A stretch of 64,000 nt of DNA from Lachnospiraceae bacterium (GTDB lineage: Bacteria > Bacillota > Clostridia > Lachnospirales > Lachnospiraceae), in contig JAIKZQ010000003.1 of the NCBI GenBank assembly GCA_024682075.1, positions 24,390 to 88,389 on the forward strand, given 5' to 3'. The notes under the pieces are model-generated. The model did not search any database and was not told the DNA's origin. It was given only the letters and a program-made list of their open reading frames with translations. Each line of letters opens with the position of its first letter. The stretch's first letter is position 1. The position numbers and the translations under genes are program-made. This document shows positions 54,442 to 63,101 of this stretch, piece after piece.

Positions 54442-56583
54442 ATGGATGTCAGTCAATATCTTGAGATCTTTCTTGATGAGACTAACGAACACTTGCAGAG
54501 TCTGAATACACAGATCCTCAACCTCGAGCAGAATCCCGAGGATTCAGACACCATCAATGAGATCTTCCGTGCCGCGCATTCCCTCAAGGGTATGGCGGGA
54601 ACCATGGGCTATAAGAGAATGCAGAATCTCACCCATGATATGGAGAATGTTTTCTCTGAGGTCAGAGCCGGTAATATCAAGGTCGGTCCCGAGATGATCG
54701 ATACTCTTTTCCAGTGCCTTGATGCACTTCAAGAGTATACCGACAACATCAAGAATTCTTCCGATGAGGGCACTAATGATAATGAGCCCCTCATCAAGCT
54801 TCTCAATGATTATCTTAACGGAAAGGGTGCCGAAAGCGCACCTGCACCCGCTCCCGCAGCTGCAGCAGAGGATGCTAAGGCTTCCGAGGCTCCCGCTGCC
54901 GCTTCTGATGTATCCGAAAAATGGAACCAGATAAAGCTTGATGATTCACAGGTGAAAGTCATCGGTGAAGCCATCAAGTCCGGAATGAAGGTTTACGGTC
55001 TTAACATCTCCGTCAAGGAGTCCTGTATACTCAAGGCCGCAAGAGCTTTCCTTGTGCTCAAGGCAATTGAGGAAAAGGGCGGAGAGATCATAGTCTCGAA
55101 TCCCAGCTCACAGGATATCGAAGACGAGAAATTCGAATTTGATTTCACACTCATTGTAATTGCAGAGTGCGGAATAGATGATCTTATCAAGGCTGCATCC
55201 GACGTATCAGAGATCGATAAGGTTGTCGGAGACAAGATCGACCTTGACAAGATTCATTTTGAAGATGAAGAATCCCTTCAGCCCGAGCCTGCAACACAGC
55301 CTGCACATGAGGTTGTGCCTGAAGCTGCATCACCCGCTGCTTCTGCACCCGCAGCATCAACCCAGGCATCTGCACCCGCTGCAGCTGCTTCAAAGCCTGC
55401 TGACAAGAAGCCCGGAAAGCCTGTTGTCAACAGGACTATAAGAGTCGACATAGAGAAACTGGATTCACTCATGAATCTCGTATCCGAGCTGATCATTGCT
55501 AAGAACAGCCTTGTTTCCGCATCCGCCGAATCTGTCGGAGCCGGAATGAACAATGATTTCAACGAGAAGATCGAATATCTTGAGAGTGTCACCACCAATC
55601 TTCATGAATCCGTCATGAAGGTTCGAATGGTTCCCATTGAGAATACCGTTCAGAAGTTCCCGAGAATGATCAGAGATCTTAACAAGAAGCTCGACAAGAA
55701 GATGGAACTGTACATGACCGGTGAAGATACAGAGCTCGACCGTACCGTGGTTGACGAGATCGGTGATCCTCTGATGCACCTGCTCAGAAATTCCGCCGAT
55801 CACGGCATTGAGTCTGCAGAGATCCGTGCACAGCGCGGCAAGCCCGAGGTTGGTTCCATATTCCTGGATGCATACCAGGAAGGCAATAATGTCATCATCG
55901 AAGTAAGGGATGACGGTAACGGAATCGATGTCGAGGCGGTCAAGAACAAGGCAATCGAAAAGGGTGTCATAACTGCCGAGCAGGCAGCTGCAATGGCTGA
56001 CAAGGATGCCATCAATCTGTTGTTCCATCCCGGATTCTCCACTGCAAAGCAGATCACCGATGTATCCGGAAGAGGCGTCGGACTTGACGTTGTTAAGTCC
56101 AAGATCGAAGCACTCAGCGGTGAAGTCAGTGTCAAGTCAGTCCTCGGAGAGGGCTCCACATGGACCATCAGACTTCCTCTTACTCTTGCCATCATCCAGA
56201 CCCTCATGGTCGTTGTCGGCGGAGAAAAATATGCGATCTCACTCGGATCCATCGAGACGATCGAGACCATTCCCGAAAAGGATATCAAGTTCGTTGAGAA
56301 TAAAGAGGTCATCAACCTTCGCGGACAGGTCCTTCCTCTTATCAGGCTCAACAAGATCATCGATATCGAATCGAACTCTCCCGAAGACGGAAATCTTACC
56401 GTTGTCATCGTGAAGAAGGGCGATAAGATGGCCGGCATCGTTGTTGATGAACTCAGAGGTCAGCAGGAGATCGTCATCAAGTCTCTCGGAAAGTATATCA
56501 AGCAGGTCAAGTTTATCAGCGGCGCTACCATTCTCGGAGACGGCGAAGTTGCTCTCATCCTTGATACCAACGCACTTCTTTGA
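54442..56583 (+). CDS. cheA: Chemotaxis histidine kinase CheA
   Basis: The start at ATG 54442 follows GGAGGAAGAAAAT; the upstream in-frame ATG at 54427 precedes that site. The 713-residue kinase has a P1 Hpt domain with His46 (A-A-H-S-L-K-G), an Ala/Pro-rich linker, a P2 domain, a second Ala/Pro linker (about 275-325) and a P3 dimerisation domain. The P4 ATPase has N-S-A-D-H-G-I-E and G-R-G-V-G-L-D-V-V, and a P5 CheW-like domain ends the protein. It phosphorylates CheY and CheB under receptor control. Confidence 0.96.
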   Translation: MDVSQYLEIFLDETNEHLQSLNTQILNLEQNPEDSDTINEIFRAAHSLKGMAGTMGYKRMQNLTHDMENVFSEVRAGNIKVGPEMIDTLFQCLDALQEYTDNIKNSSDEGTNDNEPLIKLLNDYLNGKGAESAPAPAPAAAAEDAKASEAPAAASDVSEKWNQIKLDDSQVKVIGEAIKSGMKVYGLNISVKESCILKAARAFLVLKAIEEKGGEIIVSNPSSQDIEDEKFEFDFTLIVIAECGIDDLIKAASDVSEIDKVVGDKIDLDKIHFEDEESLQPEPATQPAHEVVPEAASPAASAPAASTQASAPAAAASKPADKKPGKPVVNRTIRVDIEKLDSLMNLVSELIIAKNSLVSASAESVGAGMNNDFNEKIEYLESVTTNLHESVMKVRMVPIENTVQKFPRMIRDLNKKLDKKMELYMTGEDTELDRTVVDEIGDPLMHLLRNSADHGIESAEIRAQRGKPEVGSIFLDAYQEGNNVIIEVRDDGNGIDVEAVKNKAIEKGVITAEQAAAMADKDAINLLFHPGFSTAKQITDVSGRGVGLDVVKSKIEALSGEVSVKSVLGEGSTWTIRLPLTLAIIQTLMVVVGGEKYAISLGSIETIETIPEKDIKFVENKEVINLRGQVLPLIRLNKIIDIESNSPEDGNLTVVIVKKGDKMAGIVVDELRGQQEIVIKSLGKYIKQVKFISGATILGDGEVALILDTNALL

Positions 56584-56603
56584 TAGCAGAAAGGCAGGTT
56601 AAT

Positions 56604-57098
56604 ATGGAATTAAGTAACGATCTTAAGAATCTTCCGGCGAGCGGTGACGAGACCAAGATTGTCAGGCAGATCTTCCAGTATATTGTCATTAAGCTCGGTG
56701 ATGAGAATTTCGGAATAGATATCAATTACATCGATAACATCCTTCGTATGCAGCAGATAACCAGGGTTCCCAAGGTTCCGGCATATCTCAAGGGGGTCAT
56801 CAACCTGAGAGGTGAGGTTATCCCCGTAATGAGCCTCAGGCTTAAGATGGGACTCGAAGAGGATGTCATTAACAGAGATACCAGGATAATCATCCTGAAG
56901 ATAGAATCCGAAGGCAGCGTCGGAGTCCTCGTGGATGAGGTCAGGGAAGTCATAAAGCTTTATGAGGACCAGATCGAGTCAACAACGGGCGAAGGCGTTT
57001 CACCCGAATCCAGAAGATTCGTCAGTGCCGTGGGACAAAACGGCAGCGAGCTTATCTCCATTCTGGACATTGCAGCAATAAACCTCGATGAAAACTAA
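56604..57098 (+). CDS. cheW: Chemotaxis coupling protein CheW
   Basis: Start at ATG 56604 after GAAAGGCAGGTTAAT. The 164-residue protein contains the CheW core: Q-Y-I-V-I-K-L-G-D-E-N-F-G-I-D, V-P-A-Y-L-K-G-V-I-N-L-R-G-E-V-I-P-V and V-G-V-L-V-D-E-V-R-E-V. It links chemoreceptors to CheA and follows cheA by 20 bases. Confidence 0.95.
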   Translation: MELSNDLKNLPASGDETKIVRQIFQYIVIKLGDENFGIDINYIDNILRMQQITRVPKVPAYLKGVINLRGEVIPVMSLRLKMGLEEDVINRDTRIIILKIESEGSVGVLVDEVREVIKLYEDQIESTTGEGVSPESRRFVSAVGQNGSELISILDIAAINLDEN

Positions 57099-57121
57099 TC
57101 ATTTATTACGGAGTGTTGCAT

Positions 57122-57742
57122 ATGAGTGATCTTAGCCTTCATGATGTTACGCAGAACTATTATGATGTTTTGAAAGAAATAGGAAACATCGGCGCAGGAA
57201 ATGCGATGACAGCACTTTCCCAGATGCTCGGATGTAAGGTTGACATGGGAGTTCCCCAGGTAGAACTCCTTGACTTTGCCGAGGTCGGAAATGCTATAGG
57301 TGGTGAGGAGCAGATCATGGTAGGTGTTTTCCTCGGAGTTGAGGGAGACATCACCGGTTCCATGCTTTTCCTCGTTGAGCAGAAGAGTGCTAAGTCTCTT
57401 ATCAATAAAGTGATGATGGGAATGGGAGATCCCGGTGAGGAATTCACCGAAATGGAGCTTTCCGCGATGCAGGAAGTAGGTAACATCATTACGGGTGCTT
57501 ATCTGAATTCCCTTTCAACACTTACCAATCTTAAGATATTCCCTTCGCCTCCCGCACTTACCGTTGACATGGCCGGAGCGATCCTTTCCGTCCCCGCCAT
57601 TGAATTCGGCATTTACGGCGATCAGATACTGATGATTCAGTCCAATTTCTTTGATGAGGTCCAGATTGACGGATATTTCATTCTTGTTCCCGATATGGAC
57701 TCTTATAAAAAGATCCTAACTTCCCTTGGATTACCCGTGTAA
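57122..57742 (+). CDS. cheC: CheY-P phosphatase CheC
   Basis: The start at ATG 57122 is used (GGAG upstream; the in-frame TTG at 57113 is too close to it). The 206-residue protein has two active-site repeats, E-I-G-N-I-G-A-G-N near 21 and E-V-G-N-I-I-T-G near 117. Each keeps the E-x2-N-x22-P geometry, so both sites look active. CheC dephosphorylates CheY-P and binds CheD, whose gene is next. Confidence 0.94.
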   Translation: MSDLSLHDVTQNYYDVLKEIGNIGAGNAMTALSQMLGCKVDMGVPQVELLDFAEVGNAIGGEEQIMVGVFLGVEGDITGSMLFLVEQKSAKSLINKVMMGMGDPGEEFTEMELSAMQEVGNIITGAYLNSLSTLTNLKIFPSPPALTVDMAGAILSVPAIEFGIYGDQILMIQSNFFDEVQIDGYFILVPDMDSYKKILTSLGLPV

Positions 57743-57787
57743 AGTCTGTAGCAGTTTGTTTTTGCTTTGTATGTAGGGAGTTGGCTG

Positions 57788-58270
57788 ATGAGCGAAATAA
57801 TAAAAGTCGGTATGGCTGATCTTAAGACATGCCTGCCTCCTAACGGAATAACGACGCTGGGTCTCGGCTCATGCGTGGGCATTGCACTCAGGGATAAAAA
57901 TACTAAAGTCGGTGGCCTGGCACATATCATGCTTCCCGATTCCACCGTTATTGCCGGCCAGTCGAATGTTGCGAAGTTCGCTGATACCGGAATAGTGGAA
58001 CTGATCAGGCAGATGGAGGCGCTCGGCGCCAATAAGCGCAACATCGTTGCGAAGATTGCCGGTGGTGCGATGATGTTTGCCGTAAATAGCAGATCCAGCA
58101 TGAATGTCGGTGAGAGAAATGTTGAGGCAGTCAAGAAAAAGCTTAAGGAACTGGGAATCCCCATCCTGGCTGAGGACTGCGGACTCAATTTCGGTCGAAC
58201 CGTAATCTTTTATCCCGAGACCGGAAACTACGTTATAAGGGCTGTTGGAAAGCCGGAGAAGACCATCTGA
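57788..58270 (+). CDS. cheD: Chemoreceptor glutamine deamidase CheD
   Basis: Start at ATG 57788 after GTAGGGAGTTGGCTG. The 160-residue protein has the catalytic Cys in L-G-L-G-S-C-V-G-I and the His in G-G-L-A-H-I-M-L-P, with the conserved G-G-A-M-M-F near 98. CheD deamidates chemoreceptors and stimulates CheC. Its stop codon overlaps the next ATG (TGATG). Confidence 0.94.
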   Translation: MSEIIKVGMADLKTCLPPNGITTLGLGSCVGIALRDKNTKVGGLAHIMLPDSTVIAGQSNVAKFADTGIVELIRQMEALGANKRNIVAKIAGGAMMFAVNSRSSMNVGERNVEAVKKKLKELGIPILAEDCGLNFGRTVIFYPETGNYVIRAVGKPEKTI

Positions 58271-58560
58271 TGAAAAGAAAATTACTTCCTCTTACGCTCA
58301 TGCTGATCGCGGGTCTTGCCACGGTCATCATCACCTTCATAAGAGGAGACAGCATCATATATAAGCTGGTCAGTCTTCTGGTCGTATTTTTGATATTCTA
58401 TGTGATCGGCAGCGTCATCGTGATGTTCCTCGATCATTTTGATAAAGTTAATAAAGCCGCAGAAGAAGCCGCTGAGACGGTTTTGGAAAAAGATGCCGAC
58501 GGAGAGATCCTCGGTTCAAAGGATACCGATCAGGCAAGATCGGATGGACAGGATAACTAA
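58270..58560 (+). CDS. Small membrane protein of unknown function in the che operon
   Basis: The 96-residue protein has two membrane helices (about 5-22 and 30-53) with a short charged turn, then an acidic, Ala-rich cytoplasmic tail. It has no motif I recognise. TGATG coupling to cheD and a position directly before fliA argue that it is translated and belongs to the motility programme. B. subtilis has no gene at this position. Confidence 0.7.
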   Translation: MKRKLLPLTLMLIAGLATVIITFIRGDSIIYKLVSLLVVFLIFYVIGSVIVMFLDHFDKVNKAAEEAAETVLEKDADGEILGSKDTDQARSDGQDN

Positions 58561-58571
58561 CCGACTGATTT

Positions 58572-59345
58572 ATGGATGAATCATCTAGAAAAAAATTACT
58601 GGACGATTATGCTGCCAGCCGCAGCGCCGATGTGAGGGAGAAACTGATCATTGAGTATGCTCCTTTAGTTAAGGTTGTTGCCGGAAGGCTCTCCATGTAT
58701 CTCGGTTACAATGTTGAGTTTGAAGACCTTTGCAGTTACGGCATATTCGGCCTCATAGATGCCATTGATAAATTCGATAATCTGAAAGACGTCAAATTCG
58801 AGACGTATGCCTCTCTTCGAATTAGAGGCTCTATCTTAGACCAGATCCGTAAAATGGACTGGATCCCCAGAACTATCAGACAAAAACAGAAAAAGATCGA
58901 TCAGGTCATGCATGAGATCGAGCAGACCAAGGGACATGTGGCTACGGATGAAGAGATAGCCCAGGCCCTTGGAATTACTGATGATGAATTTTCCGAGTGG
59001 CAGTCCCAGATGAAGATCACGGGACTCGTAAGCCTTGATGAGTTTGTTGAATCGGGCGCGGATGTTGCTTCTTCACCTTCTTCACAGACCACCACACATT
59101 TTCTGAGTCCCGAAGAAAACATAGACAAGAAGGAACTAACGGAGAAACTGTCCGAAGCTCTTTCGGGACTCTCGGAGAAGGAAAGACAGATCATCACGTT
59201 TTATTACTATGAAGAGATGACACTTAAGGAGATCGCCCAGGTTCTGGATGTATCGGAATCCAGGATCTCGCAGCTCCATACCAGAGCTCTTAAGAAGATG
59301 AAAGAAAAGCTCGGACCTTACATGGATATCCTTGTGCAAAGCTAA
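58572..59345 (+). CDS. fliA: Flagellar sigma factor FliA (sigma-28, SigD)
   Basis: The 257-residue sigma factor has region 2 (Y-A-P-L-V-K-V-V-A-G-R-L..D-L-C-S-Y-G-I-F-G-L-I-D-A), the V-K-F-E-T-Y-A-S-L-R-I-R-G-S block, region 3 and region 4 with helix-turn-helix (L-K-E-I-A-Q-V-L-D-V-S-E-S-R-I-S-Q near 225). It directs late flagellar genes. Two candidate target promoters lie in this window (26480 and 34405). Its place late in the operon matches B. subtilis sigD, where distance from the promoter tunes expression. Confidence 0.96.
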   Translation: MDESSRKKLLDDYAASRSADVREKLIIEYAPLVKVVAGRLSMYLGYNVEFEDLCSYGIFGLIDAIDKFDNLKDVKFETYASLRIRGSILDQIRKMDWIPRTIRQKQKKIDQVMHEIEQTKGHVATDEEIAQALGITDDEFSEWQSQMKITGLVSLDEFVESGADVASSPSSQTTTHFLSPEENIDKKELTEKLSEALSGLSEKERQIITFYYYEEMTLKEIAQVLDVSESRISQLHTRALKKMKEKLGPYMDILVQS

Positions 59346-59360
59346 TTCCGGAGGTGTTTT

Positions 59361-60950
59361 ATGAGAAACGGATTTTTTAAAATAGTCAAAACCCCCGGGG
59401 GCTTCGGCCTTTCCATCTTTGCGCCCAAGGATGGCGGTGAGCCCGTAAGGATTCAGGAACTGGTCAATTATCTTGACATGAACGGCATTAACTATGACCT
59501 CGGAAAGGTCAAGGAAATTGCCGCTTCGACTGAGGATGCCGTGCTCGAGCTCGGGACCGGTGAATGCCCAGCAATAAGGGAAAACTACAATTTTACCGTA
59601 TCGGATGATAATCTCAGGGGCATTGCAAGATTCACCCCCGCATCCGATACCGGAGAGAGAATGACTGCCGATGAGTTCATCAAGGACATGGCATTCAGGA
59701 TGATCAAGTTCGGCATTCAGGAAGAACTTCTGAGGAAGCTTTTTGCAAGCTCGGGAATATACTGCACCGACATTGTTGTTGCAAAGGGCAAGCCTGCAAG
59801 ACAGGGCAAGGATGCTACGATAGAGTATTTCTTTAATACGGATGTGCACGCTAAGCCTGCCATGAATGAAGACGGTTCTGTTGACTATTTCCATCTCGGA
59901 ATAGTCAATAACATAAAGGCCGGAGACAAGCTTGCACAGATCACTCCCGAAGATCCCGGCGAGTCAGGAATGACCATTCAGGGTGCTCCGATCAAGCCAC
60001 GTGACGTCAAGAAGATGCGTCACAATTTCGGCAAGAACATAAAGCTTTCCGATGACAGACTCACTATCACCAGTGAGATAGACGGAATGGTTGCTCTGAC
60101 CGACGGAGCCGTTTTTGTTTCGGGTGTATATGCCGTTGAGAATGTAGATAATTCTACCGGAAATATCGATTTTACCGGAAGCGTTCAGGTTAACGGAAAT
60201 GTTGCAACGAACTTCGAAGTCAAGGCATCCGGTGATGTCATAATATACGGAGTCGTTGAGGGAGCGCATATCGTTGCCGGAGGCAATATCATCATTGCCA
60301 GAGGCGTTAACGGAATGAGCAAGGGCTTTCTCGAAGCAGGTAACAACATTATTTCGAAGTTCATTGAAAACAGCAAGGTCAAGGCCGGCGGATATGTGAA
60401 TACCGAGTCCATCCTTCACAGTGATGTTGTTGCCGGAACGGAGATAGTCGTTACCGGAAAACACGGATTCATCACGGGCGGACATGTCCAGGCTGATTCC
60501 AAGGTTGAAGCAAGAACGCTCGGAGCCGTGATGGGATCGCAGACCGTAATAGAAGTCGGAGCCAATCCCGAGCTCAAGAACGAATATAACAAGACCCAGA
60601 AAGAGATCGGAGAGATCGTCAAGGCCATCAAGGATGCCCAGCCCATCATCCAGAATTTCATGGAAAAGAAGGCAAAGGGAGCCAGGATGACAGCCGATCA
60701 GCTTGCATATGTCAAGCAGACTGCCGAGACTCTTGAAACGAAGAAAAAGGAACTTACGGAAAAGAATGCGAGGATGCAGGAACTGTCACAGATCTTTGAT
60801 CCGAACAGAAAATCCGAAGTCATTGTCAACGGTGAAGTATATCCCGGCACCATCATCATAATCGGTGATGTGTCCATGACCGTCAAGGACAGTTATAAGT
60901 ACTGCAGATTCGTCCGCTCACAGGGCGAAGTTAAGATGTCACCACTTTAA
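59361..60950 (+). CDS. FapA-family (DUF342) flagellar assembly protein
   Basis: The 529-residue protein has an N-terminal alpha/beta part and a central right-handed beta-helix-like repeat region rich in G-x-V and G-x-I-I steps (V-Q-V-N-G-N-V, G-D-V-I-I-Y-G-V-V-E-G-A, G-N-I-I-I-A-R-G). A coiled-coil segment (about 400-475) follows, then a short end domain. This is the DUF342/FapA pattern; the Vibrio homologue affects polar flagellum assembly. Role in Gram-positives is unclear. It starts 15 bases after fliA. Confidence 0.85.
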   Translation: MRNGFFKIVKTPGGFGLSIFAPKDGGEPVRIQELVNYLDMNGINYDLGKVKEIAASTEDAVLELGTGECPAIRENYNFTVSDDNLRGIARFTPASDTGERMTADEFIKDMAFRMIKFGIQEELLRKLFASSGIYCTDIVVAKGKPARQGKDATIEYFFNTDVHAKPAMNEDGSVDYFHLGIVNNIKAGDKLAQITPEDPGESGMTIQGAPIKPRDVKKMRHNFGKNIKLSDDRLTITSEIDGMVALTDGAVFVSGVYAVENVDNSTGNIDFTGSVQVNGNVATNFEVKASGDVIIYGVVEGAHIVAGGNIIIARGVNGMSKGFLEAGNNIISKFIENSKVKAGGYVNTESILHSDVVAGTEIVVTGKHGFITGGHVQADSKVEARTLGAVMGSQTVIEVGANPELKNEYNKTQKEIGEIVKAIKDAQPIIQNFMEKKAKGARMTADQLAYVKQTAETLETKKKELTEKNARMQELSQIFDPNRKSEVIVNGEVYPGTIIIIGDVSMTVKDSYKYCRFVRSQGEVKMSPL

Positions 60951-60960
60951 GGTAAGCGAT

Positions 60961-61269
60961 ATGGCAGGGATTGAGATAGCCCAGATACCCGCATCGATCG
61001 ACTATGCGAGTTTAAAACATAATGAGGACATGCATTCATCCCTGGTTCAGAGCCAGGCTCTTGATGAGGGTGAAAAGAAGACCGATCTTTCCCGTACGCA
61101 GGTCGCAAATACCGAAAAGTCCGAAATGCGCCCCGATGACAACGGCGGCGGTAATTCCGGCGGGTATGCAGGTGACGGAGGAAGGCACCGAAATAATAAT
61201 CAGGAAGAGAAGAATGCCGACAAGGTTGTGATCAAAGGCTCTTCTTCATCTTTTGACATAAAGATCTGA
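60961..61269 (+). CDS. Small hydrophilic protein of unknown function
   Basis: The 102-residue protein has a short conserved-looking start (M-A-G-I-E-I-A-Q-I-P-A-S-I-D-Y-A) and a polar middle, then a Gly/Asn-rich stretch and Ser/Lys end. No signal peptide or membrane helix is visible. The weak site GGTAAGCG precedes the ATG, 10 bases after the FapA-like gene. The lack of a signal and small size would fit an export substrate or chaperone, but nothing proves it. Confidence 0.65.
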   Translation: MAGIEIAQIPASIDYASLKHNEDMHSSLVQSQALDEGEKKTDLSRTQVANTEKSEMRPDDNGGGNSGGYAGDGGRHRNNNQEEKNADKVVIKGSSSSFDIKI

Positions 61270-61282
61270 AAGGAAATCCGTA

Positions 61283-62146
61283 ATGACAATTCTCGAGATT
61301 TTGCTACTTGCCGCAGGAGCTCTTCTTATTGCGGCAAGCTTTTTTGTTAAGACAAAAGAAGATGAGGCAGACAGTGACATCAGTGCCCTTGTCAGGGAAG
61401 AAGTGAAAAAGAGCATGGAAGCCGAAGCGGAGAACATGCGCAAGCACGTCGATGATGTCGTTGACGAAGCTGTCACATATGCAGATGAGAAGACAGAGCG
61501 TGCTTTAGAGAGGCTCTCCAATGAAAAGATCATGGCGGTAAGCGAATATTCCGAAACCGTCCTTGAAGAGATCAATAAGAATCATAAAGAGGTAATGTTC
61601 CTCTATGAGATGCTCAATGATAAGCAAAAGAGCCTGAACAACACCGTTTCCGCAGCTTCCGAGGTCACAAAGGAAGCACAGAAGACCACGGAGGAACTGA
61701 AGGCTCAGACCGCAAACGCGGAAAGCACCGTGGAAAATGTGAAGTCATCCGAAAAGAAGGAAACCGTGAAGACCTCAGCAGACAGGTCACCTGAACAGCC
61801 CGCTGCACCTGTCAAACATTCATCTCAGAAGGCCATCAATTTCTTTTCCGGACTTGAGGCCCAGGAAGCCAAGGCCACGATTGAGAGCGTAAAGGAAGAA
61901 AAGCCCAAGACCGTCAGGACCCTCAACTGGGCTGAACTTGCGGTAAATGATGCTAATGAAGCGGAAAAGAAAGAAGCCGCAAAGGAAGGAAGAGAACCCG
62001 AGAAGCTTGTTGAAGGTCCCAGGGAAAGACTTAACAGGGAAGTCGTCGAACTTGCCGAATCCGGAATGGATAAAGTTGAGATAGCCAAGAAACTTAAGAT
62101 GGGCGTTGGGGAAGTCGGACTGATCCTCGACCTTCACAACAGGTGA
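61283..62146 (+). CDS. SwrB/YlxL-like membrane-anchored coiled-coil protein (DUF6115-type)
   Basis: The 287-residue protein has one N-terminal membrane helix (about 3-21), a long coiled coil (about 30-160), a Lys/Pro/Glu-rich spacer and a small C-terminal helix-turn-helix-like block. That block reads E-S-G-M-D-K-V-E-I-A-K-K-L-K-M-G-V-G-E-V-G-L-I-L (two runs near 260-283). Topology, C-terminal block and position between sigD and rpsB equal B. subtilis SwrB, which activates FliM/FliG to open export. Sequence similarity in the coiled coil cannot be judged by eye. Confidence 0.75.
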   Translation: MTILEILLLAAGALLIAASFFVKTKEDEADSDISALVREEVKKSMEAEAENMRKHVDDVVDEAVTYADEKTERALERLSNEKIMAVSEYSETVLEEINKNHKEVMFLYEMLNDKQKSLNNTVSAASEVTKEAQKTTEELKAQTANAESTVENVKSSEKKETVKTSADRSPEQPAAPVKHSSQKAINFFSGLEAQEAKATIESVKEEKPKTVRTLNWAELAVNDANEAEKKEAAKEGREPEKLVEGPRERLNREVVELAESGMDKVEIAKKLKMGVGEVGLILDLHNR

Positions 62147-62151
62147 TCAAA

Positions 62152-62880
62152 ATGAGCAGAAAGCAGAAGTATTATTTGAGAGGGATTGGGGTCGGCATTG
62201 TCGTATGTGCCCTGATACTTATCATATCGAGGATCAATTCACCGGTTAACATTTCGGATGACGAGATCGTTTCAAGGGCAAGGGCCCTGGGAATGGTGGA
62301 TCCGGGTGATATGTCGCTGAGTGAAGCGTCCGGACAGGCCGGAACGGAATCGGCGGAGCCCGGCGTAAGCGGAACCGGCAGCGAAGAAAATCCGAACGCT
62401 GCGGACGGCTCTGGAAATGCAGAAGGTCCGGGAACTCCGGATGGATCCGGAACGGCTGATGTGGCAGACACTACAGATGATCCGGGTACAGTTGATGTAA
62501 CAGCAGATCCTGATAGCACATCCGGAGATCCTGATGATTCATCAGCAGATACATCCGGTGATCCTTCCGGTGATGCAAATGCAGATCCTCAGACAGCTGA
62601 TCCCGCCACAACGGAGGATCATACATCGGATGGAGACGCTCAGAGCAGCACTGATGCTCAGCCCACAGGTGAATATGCAGTTGTGGTCGTTGAAAGAGGA
62701 AACAGTTCCGATACCGTTGCACAGAGATGTCAGAATCTCGGCCTTGTAAGCGACTACAGGGATTTTGACAGGTACCTTGTCGATAACGGATATGCGAACC
62801 GCATCTGTGTCGGAACGTTCCAGATCCCTTACGGATCCAGTTATGAGTTCATAGCTAAGACCATAACAAATTCATTATGA
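62152..62880 (+). CDS. Membrane-anchored MltG-LysM-like protein without catalytic domain
   Basis: ATG 62152 is used; the in-frame GTG at 62143 overlaps the previous stop codon. The 242-residue protein has an N-terminal membrane helix (about 9-28), a 120-residue Asp/Ser/Gly/Thr/Pro-rich linker and a C-terminal domain. That domain (V-V-V-V-E-R-G-N-S-S-D-T-V-A-Q-R-C-Q-N-L-G-L-V; F-D-R-Y-L; Y-G-S-S-Y-E-F-I-A-K) resembles the LysM-like module of MltG/YceG. The transglycosylase catalytic part is absent. A peptidoglycan-binding role near the flagellar base is possible. Confidence 0.65.
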   Translation: MSRKQKYYLRGIGVGIVVCALILIISRINSPVNISDDEIVSRARALGMVDPGDMSLSEASGQAGTESAEPGVSGTGSEENPNAADGSGNAEGPGTPDGSGTADVADTTDDPGTVDVTADPDSTSGDPDDSSADTSGDPSGDANADPQTADPATTEDHTSDGDAQSSTDAQPTGEYAVVVVERGNSSDTVAQRCQNLGLVSDYRDFDRYLVDNGYANRICVGTFQIPYGSSYEFIAKTITNSL

Positions 62881-62891
62881 TATTTCCTGTC

Positions 62892-62925
62892 ATGTCCCGG
62901 ATGATTCCGGGACATTGCATTTATT
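62892..62925 (+). terminator. Terminator of the second flagellar operon
   Basis: The 10-bp stem ATGTCCCGGA/TCCGGGACAT (62892-62901, 62906-62915), loop TGAT, is followed by TGCATTTATT. The U-tract is imperfect, so some readthrough into rpsB is possible. Confidence 0.8.
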
Positions 62926-62935
62926 AAGAAAAATA

Positions 62936-62964
62936 TTGCATTGACGGCATTCTTATGCTAAAAT
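62936..62964 (+). promoter_or_regulatory. Promoter for rpsB-tsf
   Basis: TTGCAT (62936-62941), 17 bases, TAAAAT (62959-62964). TTGACG at 62941 is too close to serve this -10. Initiation near 62971 gives a leader of about 130 bases. Confidence 0.65.
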
Positions 62965-62987
62965 TCGAACGTTGTCACTATTAAACA

Positions 62988-63073
62988 CGCCTGTTTTACC
63001 GTAAAGGGTGTGCCCGGAAGGGTCCCGTTGCGGGTTTGAACCACCGACGCTTAGGTTCATTAAAAATCAGGCG
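62988..63073 (+). promoter_or_regulatory. Structured leader RNA of rpsB
   Basis: CGCCTGTTTTA (62988-62998) can pair with TAAAAATCAGGCG (63061-63073, one bulged base). The stem closes an 85-base domain with internal G/C-rich hairpins (GGGTGTGCCC, CCCGTTGCGGG). It ends 16 bases before AAGGAGG. This suits a ribosomal-protein autoregulatory leader; the ligand would be S2 (inference). Confidence 0.55.
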
Positions 63074-63101
63074 GAAGATTAACAATTAAGGAGGATCTAA
63101 A

